Of a stretch of DNA of 64,000 bases, positions 20,395 through 29,930 are shown piece after piece; within the stretch, counting starts at the first letter, position 1; each line of letters opens with the position of its first letter. This DNA is from an alpha proteobacterium HIMB59. Lineage in GTDB: Bacteria > Pseudomonadota > Alphaproteobacteria > HIMB59. The notes under the pieces were generated by a model. It saw nothing but the letters and a program-made list of their open reading frames with translations, was not told where the DNA came from and ran no database searches. The stretch is from assembly GCA_004321805.1 (NCBI GenBank), contig SGZV01000001.1, positions 58,143-122,142 on the forward strand, in the 5' to 3' direction. A program made the translations under genes and the position numbers.

Positions 20395-21155
20395 TTATAA
20401 ATAAATAATAATCCCAAAAATAATATTGGAATTGAGAGTAATTGACCTTGTGAAAAAATTTCATTTTTCAATCCAATTTGACTATCTGGCTCTCTTATAA
20501 ATTCAATCATAAATCTACTTAAAGAGTAATTTAATAGAAATAGTCCTGTAATGACCCCCTGTTTTAGTCTCTTAGAATAAAATAAAATTATTAAAACAAT
20601 TGCTGGAACTAATCCCTCGAATATCGCTTCATATATTTGGGAAATATGACGATAAAATTCTTCATTAGGATATTTTATACTTATGAAAAAATTTGTCTGT
20701 CTTCCCACTAGTTCTTGATTCATAAAATTAGAAAGTCTTCCTAGAAAAATTCCTACAGGTGCACAAATGCTTAATAAATCTGAAATTAGCATAAGAGATA
20801 GTGATTTTATTTTACTGAATAGTATTGTTGTCATTATCACACCAAAAAGAGCACCGTGAAAAGACATGCCACCTTCCCACACTTTGAAAATTTCAACTGG
20901 ATTTGATATATAAAAATTAAAATTATAAAAAATTATATATCCAATTCTTCCACCAATAATTATCGATATGAATTGATAGAAAAAAAGATCATCTAATACC
21001 TTTTTATTTAAATTAAAGTATTGTAGATTTTTTTTTGCAAATAAATAAAAATAAATAAAACCAAATATATACGATAAACTATACCATCTAATGCCAAAGC
21101 CTAAAAAAGTAAAAGCCACAGGACTCAAGAAGTCTGGATATTCAAACACTCCCAA
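20373..21155 (-). CDS. lgt: Prolipoprotein diacylglyceryl transferase
   Basis: GGRIGYIIFYN, WEGGMSFHGALFGV, GRLSNFMNQELVGR, EFIREPD. Confidence 0.95.
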   Translation of the reverse strand: MGVFEYPDFLSPVAFTFLGFGIRWYSLSYIFGFIYFYLFAKKNLQYFNLNKKVLDDLFFYQFISIIIGGRIGYIIFYNFNFYISNPVEIFKVWEGGMSFHGALFGVIMTTILFSKIKSLSLMLISDLLSICAPVGIFLGRLSNFMNQELVGRQTNFFISIKYPNEEFYRHISQIYEAIFEGLVPAIVLIILFYSKRLKQGVITGLFLLNYSLSRFMIEFIREPDSQIGLKNEIFSQGQLLSIPILFLGLLFIYKCQFKQK

Positions 21156-21330
21156 AAGTAATAATACAAGTTATGTATCGAGCAAAGATAAACTTTATTC
21201 CAAGGCTTCTAATTTAGTTTATGGTTTCTTAAATATTTATGAATTATGTGGTTATTTAAAGTCTGATTTTAGTCGTTTAAAAAAATATTTTCCAAAAATC
21301 AATAAATAGGGGATAAATTACTCACAACTT

Positions 21331-21348
21331 TATACTATATATAGTATA
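21331..21348. promoter_or_regulatory. 18-bp perfect palindrome TATACTATATATAGTATA (candidate operator)
   Basis: Perfect dyad in the divergent lgt/YbjN-like region; related half-palindrome ATATATATAGTGTATG at about 21368-21383. Confidence 0.4.
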
Positions 21349-21380
21349 TTCAATATTAATGAATGTGATATATATAGTGT

Positions 21381-21836
21381 ATGTCTAAGAAAAACATTGA
21401 TTCTGGCCCAATTTCTCATTTAGAGGCAATTTTTAACGTTAAGCAAGAAAGTGCAAAAAATAAAGGATACGAAATTTCACTTCTAACTGAGATACATGAT
21501 CAAAAAGTAATAATGGACTTTCAATGGATCAAAGATCTCAATGTTTTAATCACCTCATTTAGTATTGATAATTATGAATATAGTTTTCTAACTCATCATA
21601 TTAATAAAATTAATAATAATTTGATAATCGGTACTCTTAAACAAAATACAAATAACAAAATTGTTTATAAACATAGCCTTCCCATTGCTGGTCAGTCCAC
21701 AACAGAAGATATTAGAATTTATCTTGAAAATATTCTTTCAGAATTTAATCACCTTGTATCTGTATTATTGAAGGGTGATAAAACTATTCAACAATCATAT
21801 AGTCTTATAAACCAAAAAATCGTTGGCCACGCGTAA
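21381..21836 (+). CDS. YbjN-domain protein
   Basis: ISLLTEIHDQKVIMDFQWIKDLNVLITSFSI, SQ..YLENILSEFNHLVSVLL; directly upstream of proC. Confidence 0.6.
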   Translation: MSKKNIDSGPISHLEAIFNVKQESAKNKGYEISLLTEIHDQKVIMDFQWIKDLNVLITSFSIDNYEYSFLTHHINKINNNLIIGTLKQNTNNKIVYKHSLPIAGQSTTEDIRIYLENILSEFNHLVSVLLKGDKTIQQSYSLINQKIVGHA

Positions 21837-22614
21837 GCCTCAAATACTTTTTATTGGCTATGGTCATTTAGCCAAATCTTTATTATCTTCAAATTTACTT
21901 AAGAACTACCATATTCACTACATAAATTCTAAAAATTCTATCTTTTACGTCAAAGATAAAAAAACTCCAAAAAAATTAGATTATAATTACGATTATATTT
22001 TTTTACTCATAAGGCCAGATGTCTTTAAAAAGATTGGAAAAGACTTTTTAATCTTTACTGAAAATAATCCTACTATTATTTCCTGTATGGCAGGTATTTC
22101 AATAAATTCTATTTCTCAAACACTTAATAGTAAAAAAGTAATAAGAATTATGCCAAATGTTATGGCAAAAAAATCTTTATCACAAACTTACGTATATTCT
22201 AAGAATAAAAAATTACTTAATAGTAATTTTAAAAATTTAATAAAGTCTTTTGGCTCTGTTATATTTGCTAATAATGAAGATGATATTAATGTAGCCACTG
22301 CAGTTTTTGGCAGCGGTCCTGCATTTATTGCACATATAATAAATTCTTACATGATTGCAGCTAAAAAAATATCACATAAGTCTAAAATTAAAGACATTGA
22401 ATTAATAGAATTATTTCAAAATGTCTTGGCATTAAATAATAATTCTAGAGAATTAGAAAAATTTGTAATGTCTATCGCAAGTAAAAAAGGGACTACACAA
22501 GCAGGAGTAAATTATTTAAAATCTCAAAATATAAATAAGATGATATCCACTACTTTGGATAGAGCTTATAAACGTGCTAAGGAAATAGGTAATGAAAAAA
22601 AAAGTCCTAAATAA
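21823..22614 (+). CDS. proC: Pyrroline-5-carboxylate reductase
   Basis: LFIGYGHLAKSLL, KVIRIMPNVMA, FGSGPAFIAHII, SKKGTTQAGVNYL; TTG start. Confidence 0.9.
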   Translation: MATRKPQILFIGYGHLAKSLLSSNLLKNYHIHYINSKNSIFYVKDKKTPKKLDYNYDYIFLLIRPDVFKKIGKDFLIFTENNPTIISCMAGISINSISQTLNSKKVIRIMPNVMAKKSLSQTYVYSKNKKLLNSNFKNLIKSFGSVIFANNEDDINVATAVFGSGPAFIAHIINSYMIAAKKISHKSKIKDIELIELFQNVLALNNNSRELEKFVMSIASKKGTTQAGVNYLKSQNINKMISTTLDRAYKRAKEIGNEKKSPK

Positions 22615-23083
22615 AGTCTTTTTGAGTCAAATCAATAAAATAGCTCATTCTAGTAAATTATTTACCCACTTAAAAAAATTTAATAAGGACTACTCTAATT
22701 TCGATATTTTTATTGACGATTTTGAGATTTTTCTTGCAGATAAGATTGACATTCCATCTAAGGATCTTTCCTCTAAAGATAGGATATTTGAAGGAATAAT
22801 TTTAAGACTAGATTATTTGCTAGAATATAAAAATCTTGTAATAAAAATTTATTTAGAATCTCAAAAAAATCCAAAATATTTTTTAACAATTAATAAGTAT
22901 TTAACTAAATATTTTAAAAATTATTTAAAATCACCTTTAGAGTATACAACTGCATACGCAATATATATATATGCTTTTAATATTTGGATCGAAGATACTA
23001 ACGAAATGGATAAAACAATGGCAGCTATTGGTAATTCCTTTGAAGGTTTTAATAAAATTAAGACTTTTTTAAATCATAAATGA
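22592..23083 (+). CDS. COQ9/TetR-C-terminal-like protein
   Basis: LSSKDRIFEGIILRLDYL ... AIYIYAFNIWIEDTNEMDKTMAAI matches the pattern seen in COQ9/TetR-like alphaproteobacterial proteins. Confidence 0.5.
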   Translation: MKKKVLNKVFLSQINKIAHSSKLFTHLKKFNKDYSNFDIFIDDFEIFLADKIDIPSKDLSSKDRIFEGIILRLDYLLEYKNLVIKIYLESQKNPKYFLTINKYLTKYFKNYLKSPLEYTTAYAIYIYAFNIWIEDTNEMDKTMAAIGNSFEGFNKIKTFLNHK

Positions 23084-23412
23084 TAACTTTTAATGATTTC
23101 GAAAAAATAGATATCAGAGTTGGCACAATAGTACAAACTAGTGTCAATGATAAAGCAAACAAAATAAGCATGCTTTTAGTTATTGATTTTGGTGAGTCAA
23201 TTGGGCTTAAAAAAACATCTGCTCAATTAATGCAAAATTATAATCCTGATGATTTGCTTGGTAAGCAAGTTGCAGCAGTAATAAATTTTCCTCCTAAGCA
23301 AATTGGAAAAATGATATCAGAGGTTTTAGTTTTAGGTTTTCCAAATGAAGAAAGAAATCCTATTTTAATTATGCCATCACAAAAAGTACCTAATGGTGGA
23401 AAGCTTTTTTAA
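23080..23412 (+). CDS. tRNA-binding domain protein (CsaA-like)
   Basis: FEKIDIRVGTIVQ, GKQVAAVINFPPKQIGKMISEVLVLG. Confidence 0.9.
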   Translation: MITFNDFEKIDIRVGTIVQTSVNDKANKISMLLVIDFGESIGLKKTSAQLMQNYNPDDLLGKQVAAVINFPPKQIGKMISEVLVLGFPNEERNPILIMPSQKVPNGGKLF

Positions 23413-23414
23413 TA

Positions 23415-24659
23415 TCAAGTTATTTCTAGAGAAATAATTACTTTTAGCCCACCGTAGGATGATTTTTCAAAATTTAACTCACCATTGTTAAGTTTGATCA
23501 ATTTTTGCACTATCGATAATCCTAATCCTGTTCCTTGATTGAGTTGTTCAGCTCCTTTGGTAAAGGGCTTGACCATTTGCTCCTGAGATAAGTTAGTACC
23601 AGGTCCATCGTCTTCTATAGTTATAATCCATTTAGTTTCAGCAAATGATGATTTTAAATATATATTTTCTGCAAATTTTTTAGCATTATCTAAAATATTG
23701 ATTAATGCACGTGATATTTGACTTTTTCTCACTAATACAACATTATTTTCATTTGTTAAAATCTTTAAATTTAAATAGTTTTTTGATAAATCCTCAATCA
23801 AAGTTTTAGTTAATACTTCATCTAGGTTTTCATTTTTTTCATTTTTTATGAAATCTAAATAGTGATTCAACATCAAATTCATCTCTGAAATATTTTTGTA
23901 AATAGAGTCTTTAAGTTCTAAATTTTCTAATTCTTCTATCATTAAATTAATACGAGTAAGGGGTGTTTTTAAATCATGGCTTATTCCCGCAAGCATATTT
24001 CTTTGATTGTCCAATGTGCTATTAATATTATTTTGCATATTATTAAAGTCACTTATCAAGCCTCTTACTTCTGATGACCCACTCGGCTTTAAATTTGGAG
24101 TCTCTACTCCTCTACCAAAACTTTTCGTAATAATTCCCAATCTTTTCAAAGGTTGTATTTGCTTTTTTATGAAAAAGTATGAAATTAGAGATAAAATAAG
24201 ACTAATAGCCAAAGTCCAAAGGAAAAAACCACCAACCGTTTTTGTTTCAACTCTTCTTTTAGGTATGAGATAAAAAATATCCTTAGTTAAAGTATCATAA
24301 AAAATAAAATATTGATCATTCTGAATGGATACAAATTTACCTGGAATTTGACCTAAGGATTGTCTTATTCGTTTTTTGAAAATCCAATTTGATATTTCAT
24401 AAGTACCTGAAAGGTCAAAATTATCTGTTTTAATAATTTCTAAGACATTGGCATATTCATTAATTGAATCTGAGTTTTTAGTGAGCTCTAAAATTTTTAT
24501 TTCATTTGAAATAGACTGAGCGCTTCTTTTTAGAACTAAGTCCCAGTGAAGCTCAAAGAATATAATTATTCCAATTATTTGTACTAGAACAATAGGTACA
24601 GTAATTAAATAAACAGAACGAACTAAAAGACTGCCTGAGAAATTACTCCATTTAAACAT
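23415..24659 (-). CDS. Sensor histidine kinase, EnvZ-like
   Basis: HAMP, H-box MLAGISHDLKTPLTRINLM, N-box NILDNAKKFA, G-box GTGLGLSIVQKL. Confidence 0.93.
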   Translation of the reverse strand: MFKWSNFSGSLLVRSVYLITVPIVLVQIIGIIIFFELHWDLVLKRSAQSISNEIKILELTKNSDSINEYANVLEIIKTDNFDLSGTYEISNWIFKKRIRQSLGQIPGKFVSIQNDQYFIFYDTLTKDIFYLIPKRRVETKTVGGFFLWTLAISLILSLISYFFIKKQIQPLKRLGIITKSFGRGVETPNLKPSGSSEVRGLISDFNNMQNNINSTLDNQRNMLAGISHDLKTPLTRINLMIEELENLELKDSIYKNISEMNLMLNHYLDFIKNEKNENLDEVLTKTLIEDLSKNYLNLKILTNENNVVLVRKSQISRALINILDNAKKFAENIYLKSSFAETKWIITIEDDGPGTNLSQEQMVKPFTKGAEQLNQGTGLGLSIVQKLIKLNNGELNFEKSSYGGLKVIISLEIT

Positions 24660-25330
24660 TATAGAAAAATTTTATATCCTTTTCCATGAACTGATCGAAT
24701 TAAATCATCTAAGTTGCATTCTTTTTTTAATTTAAGTCTTAGCCGAGAAATTTGCATATCACCACTCCTTGACAAAAAATCGAGACCTAATTCATTATTT
24801 AATAGGTCTCTGGTAAGAAATTGATGTGAGTTATTAATGAGAAGTTTGAGTATTTTAACTTCATTGCTTGATAGGCTTATTTTATTACCTTTGAATTGTA
24901 ACTGCTCTTTTTTTAAATCAAATTCTGTGTCTATTCCAAGTTTAACCGTATCAGCAGATTGTTTTTTGAGTATATTTTTTTTGATTTTTAATAACAGTTC
25001 TCTTGAGTCGAAAGGTTTACCTATATAGTCATCTGCGCCAAGCTCTAATCCTGTTACGCGATCATCAACATTACTTAGGGCTGAAAGAAAAATCACAGGA
25101 GTGTTAACTCTATCTTTAATATGATCTCTATAGAAATCTAAGCCAGTGCTATCTGGAAGCATTACATCTAAGATAATTAAATCGAATATAAATAATTTTA
25201 ATAGTTTTTCTGACTCACTAATATTATTCGCTTTTGAAACTATATAATTATTATTTTTAAGTAATTTTTCGATAAGAATTTGAAGGCTTTCATCATCTTC
25301 AACTAGTAATATATGTTGATCGTTAATCAA
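24659..25330 (-). CDS. OmpR-like response regulator
   Basis: REC domain (LVEDDESL, DLIILDVMLPDSTGL, GADDYIGKPF) plus winged helix. Confidence 0.93.
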   Translation of the reverse strand: MINDQHILLVEDDESLQILIEKLLKNNNYIVSKANNISESEKLLKLFIFDLIILDVMLPDSTGLDFYRDHIKDRVNTPVIFLSALSNVDDRVTGLELGADDYIGKPFDSRELLLKIKKNILKKQSADTVKLGIDTEFDLKKEQLQFKGNKISLSSNEVKILKLLINNSHQFLTRDLLNNELGLDFLSRSGDMQISRLRLKLKKECNLDDLIRSVHGKGYKIFL

Positions 25331-25743
25331 AGTGACTCAATTATGTTAATAAATCCTGCCATATTTTTAGGATCAGTTTTCTGAAAAATTTTTATAATTT
25401 TTTTATTAATACGGTTAATCGTTTTTTCAATAAGATCATTTCCATGATCCGTAATCATAATCTTTTTATCACTACTTTTGATGATATTTTTTTTGATTAG
25501 ATCTTTAATAATGAGATTAAGATTTTGTTTTTTGATATGAATTTTATTTGCAATATCAACTTTTTTATTAAAGCCCTTTCTAATTTCTAATAAGACTAAT
25601 AATTCATTGAATGTTAACTGATATATCTCACAGCATGTTTGAATTTCTCTTTGTAGTGATTTGTATGAGCGATGTAATCCTAGGATAATTTCTAGGATAT
25701 TTTCTTTTTTAAAATAAAGAGTATCAGCAAAACTTAAATTCAT
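25327..25743 (-). CDS. MarR-like winged-helix regulator
   Basis: ELLVLLEIRKGFNKKVDIANKIHIKKQNLNLIIKDLIKKNII; operon with ompR/envZ and divergent from ilvE. Confidence 0.78.
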   Translation of the reverse strand: MNLSFADTLYFKKENILEIILGLHRSYKSLQREIQTCCEIYQLTFNELLVLLEIRKGFNKKVDIANKIHIKKQNLNLIIKDLIKKNIIKSSDKKIMITDHGNDLIEKTINRINKKIIKIFQKTDPKNMAGFINIIESL

Positions 25744-25777
25744 TAGAAGCGATTATAATTATATTGTGAATTGAAAT

Positions 25778-25796
25778 AAATAATATTACATTATTT
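25778..25796. promoter_or_regulatory. Inverted repeat AAATAAT-ATTAC-ATTATTT (candidate MarR operator)
   Basis: 7-bp perfect arms, 5-nt spacer, directly between divergent marR-like and ilvE. Confidence 0.4.
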
Positions 25797-25802
25797 CGAA
25801 TT

Positions 25803-26687
25803 ATGGAAATAATCCCTTTTGATAAAAGAATTGGTTTCATTTGGTATAATGGAGAGTTTGTTGAATGGCAAAATGCAACTACTCATGTATTAAATCATGG
25901 CCTACACTACGCTAGCTGTGTTTTTGAAGGTTTAAGAGTATATGGTGAAAAAATTTTTAAATTAGAAGAACATACCGATCGTCTTTTTCATTCAGCCGAA
26001 AGAATGGGAATGATTATTCCTTATTCCAAAGAAGAATTAAATTTTGCTCAAGAAGAGACAATAAAAAAAATGAATATTAAATACGGTTATGTCCGCCCTG
26101 TCGCTTGGAGAGGTAGTGAGATGATGGCTGTATCTGCACAAAAAAATAAAATTAATGTTGCTGTTGCAACTTGGGAGTGGCCTAGTTATTTTTCTAAAGA
26201 AGATCGATTAAAGGGAATTGCTTTACAAACAGCAATATGGCGAAGACCATCACCTGATACAATACCCACTGATGCGAAAGCAGCAGGTTTATATATGATA
26301 TGCACTCTTAGTAAACATGAAGCAGAAAAGAATGGTTATAGTGATGCTTTAATGCTCGATTATAAAGGAAGGGTAAGCGAGTCAACAGGTTCGAATATTT
26401 TTTTTGTGATGAATGGAGAAATTCATACTCCTATCCCTGACTGTTTTCTAAATGGAATTACTAGAAAGACAGTTATTGATTTAGCCAAATCTCAAAATAT
26501 CAATGTTGTTGAGCGAGAAATTTATCCTGATGAGATAAAAAATGCTGATGAAATATTCCTAACCGGCTCTGCTGTCGAAGTCACACCAGTTGGAAAAATA
26601 GATGATCAAACATTTAATGTGGGCGATATTACGAAATCTATTTCTGAGCTCTATATGAAAACTGTAGATCCAAACTATGCTGATTAA
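25803..26687 (+). CDS. ilvE: Branched-chain amino acid aminotransferase
   Basis: HGLHYASCVFEGLRVY, GSNIFFVMNGEIHTPIPDCFLNGITRKTVIDLA. Confidence 0.95.
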   Translation: MEIIPFDKRIGFIWYNGEFVEWQNATTHVLNHGLHYASCVFEGLRVYGEKIFKLEEHTDRLFHSAERMGMIIPYSKEELNFAQEETIKKMNIKYGYVRPVAWRGSEMMAVSAQKNKINVAVATWEWPSYFSKEDRLKGIALQTAIWRRPSPDTIPTDAKAAGLYMICTLSKHEAEKNGYSDALMLDYKGRVSESTGSNIFFVMNGEIHTPIPDCFLNGITRKTVIDLAKSQNINVVEREIYPDEIKNADEIFLTGSAVEVTPVGKIDDQTFNVGDITKSISELYMKTVDPNYAD

Positions 26688-27151
26688 TTAGTTTTAACTA
26701 TATTTGACCACTGTAAAAATTTATCTAAATCTTTTTTTTTAAATTCAACAGCTTCCTGATTTTCACCAAAGATATTAAATTTCCAAAATGCTACATTTGC
26801 TTTTAAGTTATCAATGACATATTCACATGCGCTTATAGAATTGGCCCTGTGCTTTGATGAAGTGATAACCAAAACTATTTTTTCACCAAGACCTAAAGAT
26901 CCAATACGATGAACGATATTACATTCAGTAAGCTGCCATTGTTGAATTGCTTGATTGCGAATTTTTGTTAATTGTTGGTGGGCTAAATCTTGATAGCACT
27001 CTAAAAAGATACCATCAATTTTTTTTTTATTTTTAAGAATGTCATCTCTAACGGTCCCTAAAAAAAAACTATAGGCTCCATTTTTCTTTGAACTTATTTT
27101 TAAAAATTCTTCTTCAAGATTAAAGTCTTCATTAGTTATTTTAATCATCAC
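26684..27151 (-). CDS. moaE: Molybdopterin synthase catalytic subunit
   Basis: FFLGTVRDDI, IVHRIGSLGLGEKIVLV, SSKHRANSISACEYVIDNLKANVAFWK. Confidence 0.93.
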   Translation of the reverse strand: MMIKITNEDFNLEEEFLKISSKKNGAYSFFLGTVRDDILKNKKKIDGIFLECYQDLAHQQLTKIRNQAIQQWQLTECNIVHRIGSLGLGEKIVLVITSSKHRANSISACEYVIDNLKANVAFWKFNIFGENQEAVEFKKKDLDKFLQWSNIVKTN

Positions 27152-27402
27152 CCACCTGTTACAGGAGGTAATAAAGCAATAACATCACCATCTTTAAGAA
27201 TTATTTCATGATCCTCAATCTCACTAAGATTTAGAAAAAATTTGATACTTGAGTCATCAAATATCTCCTTAAAATAAGGATGTTTTTTTATCAAAATATT
27301 TGAAGCAGTTTTAAAAGAAGTATTTTTTTCAAAATCAAACTCTTCAGACCCTTTTTTCAATTTAACTCTAATCCAAGAAAAATATTTAATTGTAATTTTC
27401 AA
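27148..27402 (-). CDS. moaD: Molybdopterin synthase sulfur-carrier subunit
   Basis: Ubiquitin-like, C-terminal ALLPPVTGG. Confidence 0.92.
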   Translation of the reverse strand: MKITIKYFSWIRVKLKKGSEEFDFEKNTSFKTASNILIKKHPYFKEIFDDSSIKFFLNLSEIEDHEIILKDGDVIALLPPVTGG

Positions 27403-27953
27403 ATATGTTTAAGTCCTTTGGCCATATACTTATATCCAGATAATAATGTGATAATAGCTGCTATCCAAAGAGTTATAAGACCTAAATTCCATAAAAAGTC
27501 GTTGAGTTCAAAGCCCAGACTAATAATTAATATTGAAAGGCTAACCATTTGAAATGTTGTTTTATATTTAGCTAACTTACTGACAGGCATATCTGTGTTC
27601 ATTTTCGCTAGAAATTCTCTGAGTCCGGATATAGCAATTTCCCTAAGTAAAATTACGATAGCAGGAATAACATGTAAGTTTGAAATCACATTTGTGTCTA
27701 CTAATACAACTATAACAGAAGCAATTAATAATTTATCTGCAATGGGATCTAATAAAGCTCCTAGTTTTGAAGATTGATTCAATGCTCTTGCTAAGTAGCC
27801 ATCAAAATAATCAGATATAGATGAAATTATAAAAAGTCCACCGGCTAACAAGACAATATTTGGATTTTCAGAAAATAGGAGATAAAGAATTATGGGTATT
27901 AATACTATTCTGATGAATGTAATTATATTAGGTATCGTATAAATTTTAGCCAT
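27399..27953 (-). CDS. pgsA: CDP-diacylglycerol-glycerol-3-phosphate 3-phosphatidyltransferase
   Basis: SDYFDGYLARALNQSSKLGALLDPIADK CDP-alcohol phosphatidyltransferase motif. Confidence 0.95.
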   Translation of the reverse strand: MAKIYTIPNIITFIRIVLIPIILYLLFSENPNIVLLAGGLFIISSISDYFDGYLARALNQSSKLGALLDPIADKLLIASVIVVLVDTNVISNLHVIPAIVILLREIAISGLREFLAKMNTDMPVSKLAKYKTTFQMVSLSILIISLGFELNDFLWNLGLITLWIAAIITLLSGYKYMAKGLKHI

Positions 27954-29748
27954 TTATTTTATCTAATATATCCTGAATATTTTTCGAATTTAATCCTTTA
28001 ATTTGAATTAGTTCGTCGCGTGTAGCCTGCTTTAAATTTTGCACATTTCCAAAAAAATTTATTACCCTCATTTTTTTAATTTTCCCAATTCCTGAAATTC
28101 CATCAAGAAAACTTGTTTTAAGTGAATCAGACATTCTTTTCATACTATTTTTTTTTGATAAATTATGTGCTTTATCTCTCATTTTTTGAATAAATCCCTC
28201 AATTTGAGGAACTTCTTTTAAAGAGATATTTCGCTCCTTTGATGTGTGATATCGGTCAAAGCGAAAATCTCTTTTATAACCTTTACTTACTCCAATTAAA
28301 AAAATGTCTTCTTTAACGCCATTTTTTTGAATGATGTCATTACAAATCTTTAAATAAGGAAGACCCCCATCAATTATAATAATGTCAGGAAGGACCTTAT
28401 CATCTTTAGAGAATCTGGCTTCAAAGACTTTTCTCATTAGATCAGCATCCCCAAACTTTTTTAAATCGTAGTCTTTAAATTTGTAAGTCCTTGAGTCCTT
28501 TATACTAAACCCATCCTCATTGAAAACGACATAGGAAGAAACAGCATAATTATTGCCAAAGAAACTATTATCATACGCTTCAATTCTCTCAATAGGATAA
28601 TTAATTTTAAAACGATATTTTAACAATTCTAAAATTTCATTATTATTTTGATATTTTTGTTTTTGTAAAAGGACTTCTTTATCATTTTTCTTAAGAGCTA
28701 ATTTAGAAATTTGCTTCATACCGGGTATCGAGTTTTTTTTTATAATTGTGTCTATTTTATAATTATCATTCATAATTGATTTTAATTCAGAATATCCAAT
28801 TATTTTTTTTGATAATATAATCTTATTAGGCCTAAAACTTTTTAAATAAAATTGAATGATTAAAGATGTAGCATCAATATCATCTTCAACTTTCTCAGAA
28901 TAGTAAATCAAATTACCTCCTAAATATCGACCATAACGAATAAAGCCTATGAAAATAGAAAAGTAATCTTTATCATTAATATGAATGTAATCATAATTTG
29001 CATCTTGATTCCCAATCTTAACTTCTTCTCTTATAATATAATTTAATGACTGAAGACTATCTCTTATTTCTGCTGCTTTTTCATAATTTTCATTTTTGCT
29101 AAAAAAAATCATTTGTTTTTCTAGTTTGTTAAATATTGATTTCTGATTCCCCTGAAAAAACTTGATTGTATCATTTACTTGTTGTTCATAATCTTGTTGA
29201 TTGACATATTGCACACAAGGTGCTGAGCACTGCTTTAAATCAAAAAGCAGGCAAGGTCTTTTTCTATTTTTAAATTCTAAATCAGAACAGCTTCTTAATT
29301 TAAATGACTTTTGCAGTATTTTTATTACCTTATCTGTTTTCAGAGCAGAGGTAAAAGGACCAAAAACGCGATCATCTTGATGAAAATCATTTCTAAATCG
29401 AGTTAATCTTGGGAAATGACCATTTGTGATTTTGATAAGAGGAAATGATTTATCGTCCTTGAGCCGAATATTATATCGAGGCGAAAATTTTTTAATTAAT
29501 AAAGCCTCAAGAAGTAAAGCATTTCTCTCAGACTCGGTTAGCTCAAAGTCAATATTAACAGTTTGAGAGACCATTTTTTGAAGTCTTCTGGGAAGTTTTG
29601 GAAGATTCCCATAATTAGATAGTCTTCTTTTGATATTAATCGCTTTACCAATGTAAATTGGAATATCTTTTTTATTTTTGAAAAGATAGACACCTGATGT
29701 TTTTGGGGCTTCTTTTATTCTATTTTTGAGAATTTCCAAGCCAATCAT
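27946..29748 (-). CDS. uvrC: Excinuclease ABC subunit C
   Basis: GIY-YIG start PKTSGVYLFKNKKDIPIYIGKAINIKRRL, UVR motif, IIIDGGLPYL, C-terminal HhH. Confidence 0.96.
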   Translation of the reverse strand: MIGLEILKNRIKEAPKTSGVYLFKNKKDIPIYIGKAINIKRRLSNYGNLPKLPRRLQKMVSQTVNIDFELTESERNALLLEALLIKKFSPRYNIRLKDDKSFPLIKITNGHFPRLTRFRNDFHQDDRVFGPFTSALKTDKVIKILQKSFKLRSCSDLEFKNRKRPCLLFDLKQCSAPCVQYVNQQDYEQQVNDTIKFFQGNQKSIFNKLEKQMIFFSKNENYEKAAEIRDSLQSLNYIIREEVKIGNQDANYDYIHINDKDYFSIFIGFIRYGRYLGGNLIYYSEKVEDDIDATSLIIQFYLKSFRPNKIILSKKIIGYSELKSIMNDNYKIDTIIKKNSIPGMKQISKLALKKNDKEVLLQKQKYQNNNEILELLKYRFKINYPIERIEAYDNSFFGNNYAVSSYVVFNEDGFSIKDSRTYKFKDYDLKKFGDADLMRKVFEARFSKDDKVLPDIIIIDGGLPYLKICNDIIQKNGVKEDIFLIGVSKGYKRDFRFDRYHTSKERNISLKEVPQIEGFIQKMRDKAHNLSKKNSMKRMSDSLKTSFLDGISGIGKIKKMRVINFFGNVQNLKQATRDELIQIKGLNSKNIQDILDKING

Positions 29749-29870
29749 ATATGTATTTTACAGACATTTTAAGAATCACAAAAAAATTATTTTGTAAATT
29801 ACTTATAAAAATCTAATCGATCAAAAATAACTTTTGTGATAACCTTTACTTAGTCAGATAGTTATTCTCT

Positions 29871-29930
29871 GTAAACGAATACACAGGTAATGGTATTCCC
29901 TGAGACGAATACCTCTATTATAGGAGGTTA
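29871..29930 (+). promoter_or_regulatory. Candidate cis-regulatory RNA leader of the AdoMet decarboxylase gene
   Basis: GAATAC(29877-29882), GGTATTC(29892-29898), GAATACC(29907-29913) can form alternative helices; ACCTC(29911-29915) pairs GAGGT(29924-29928) of the Shine-Dalgarno. Confidence 0.45.
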
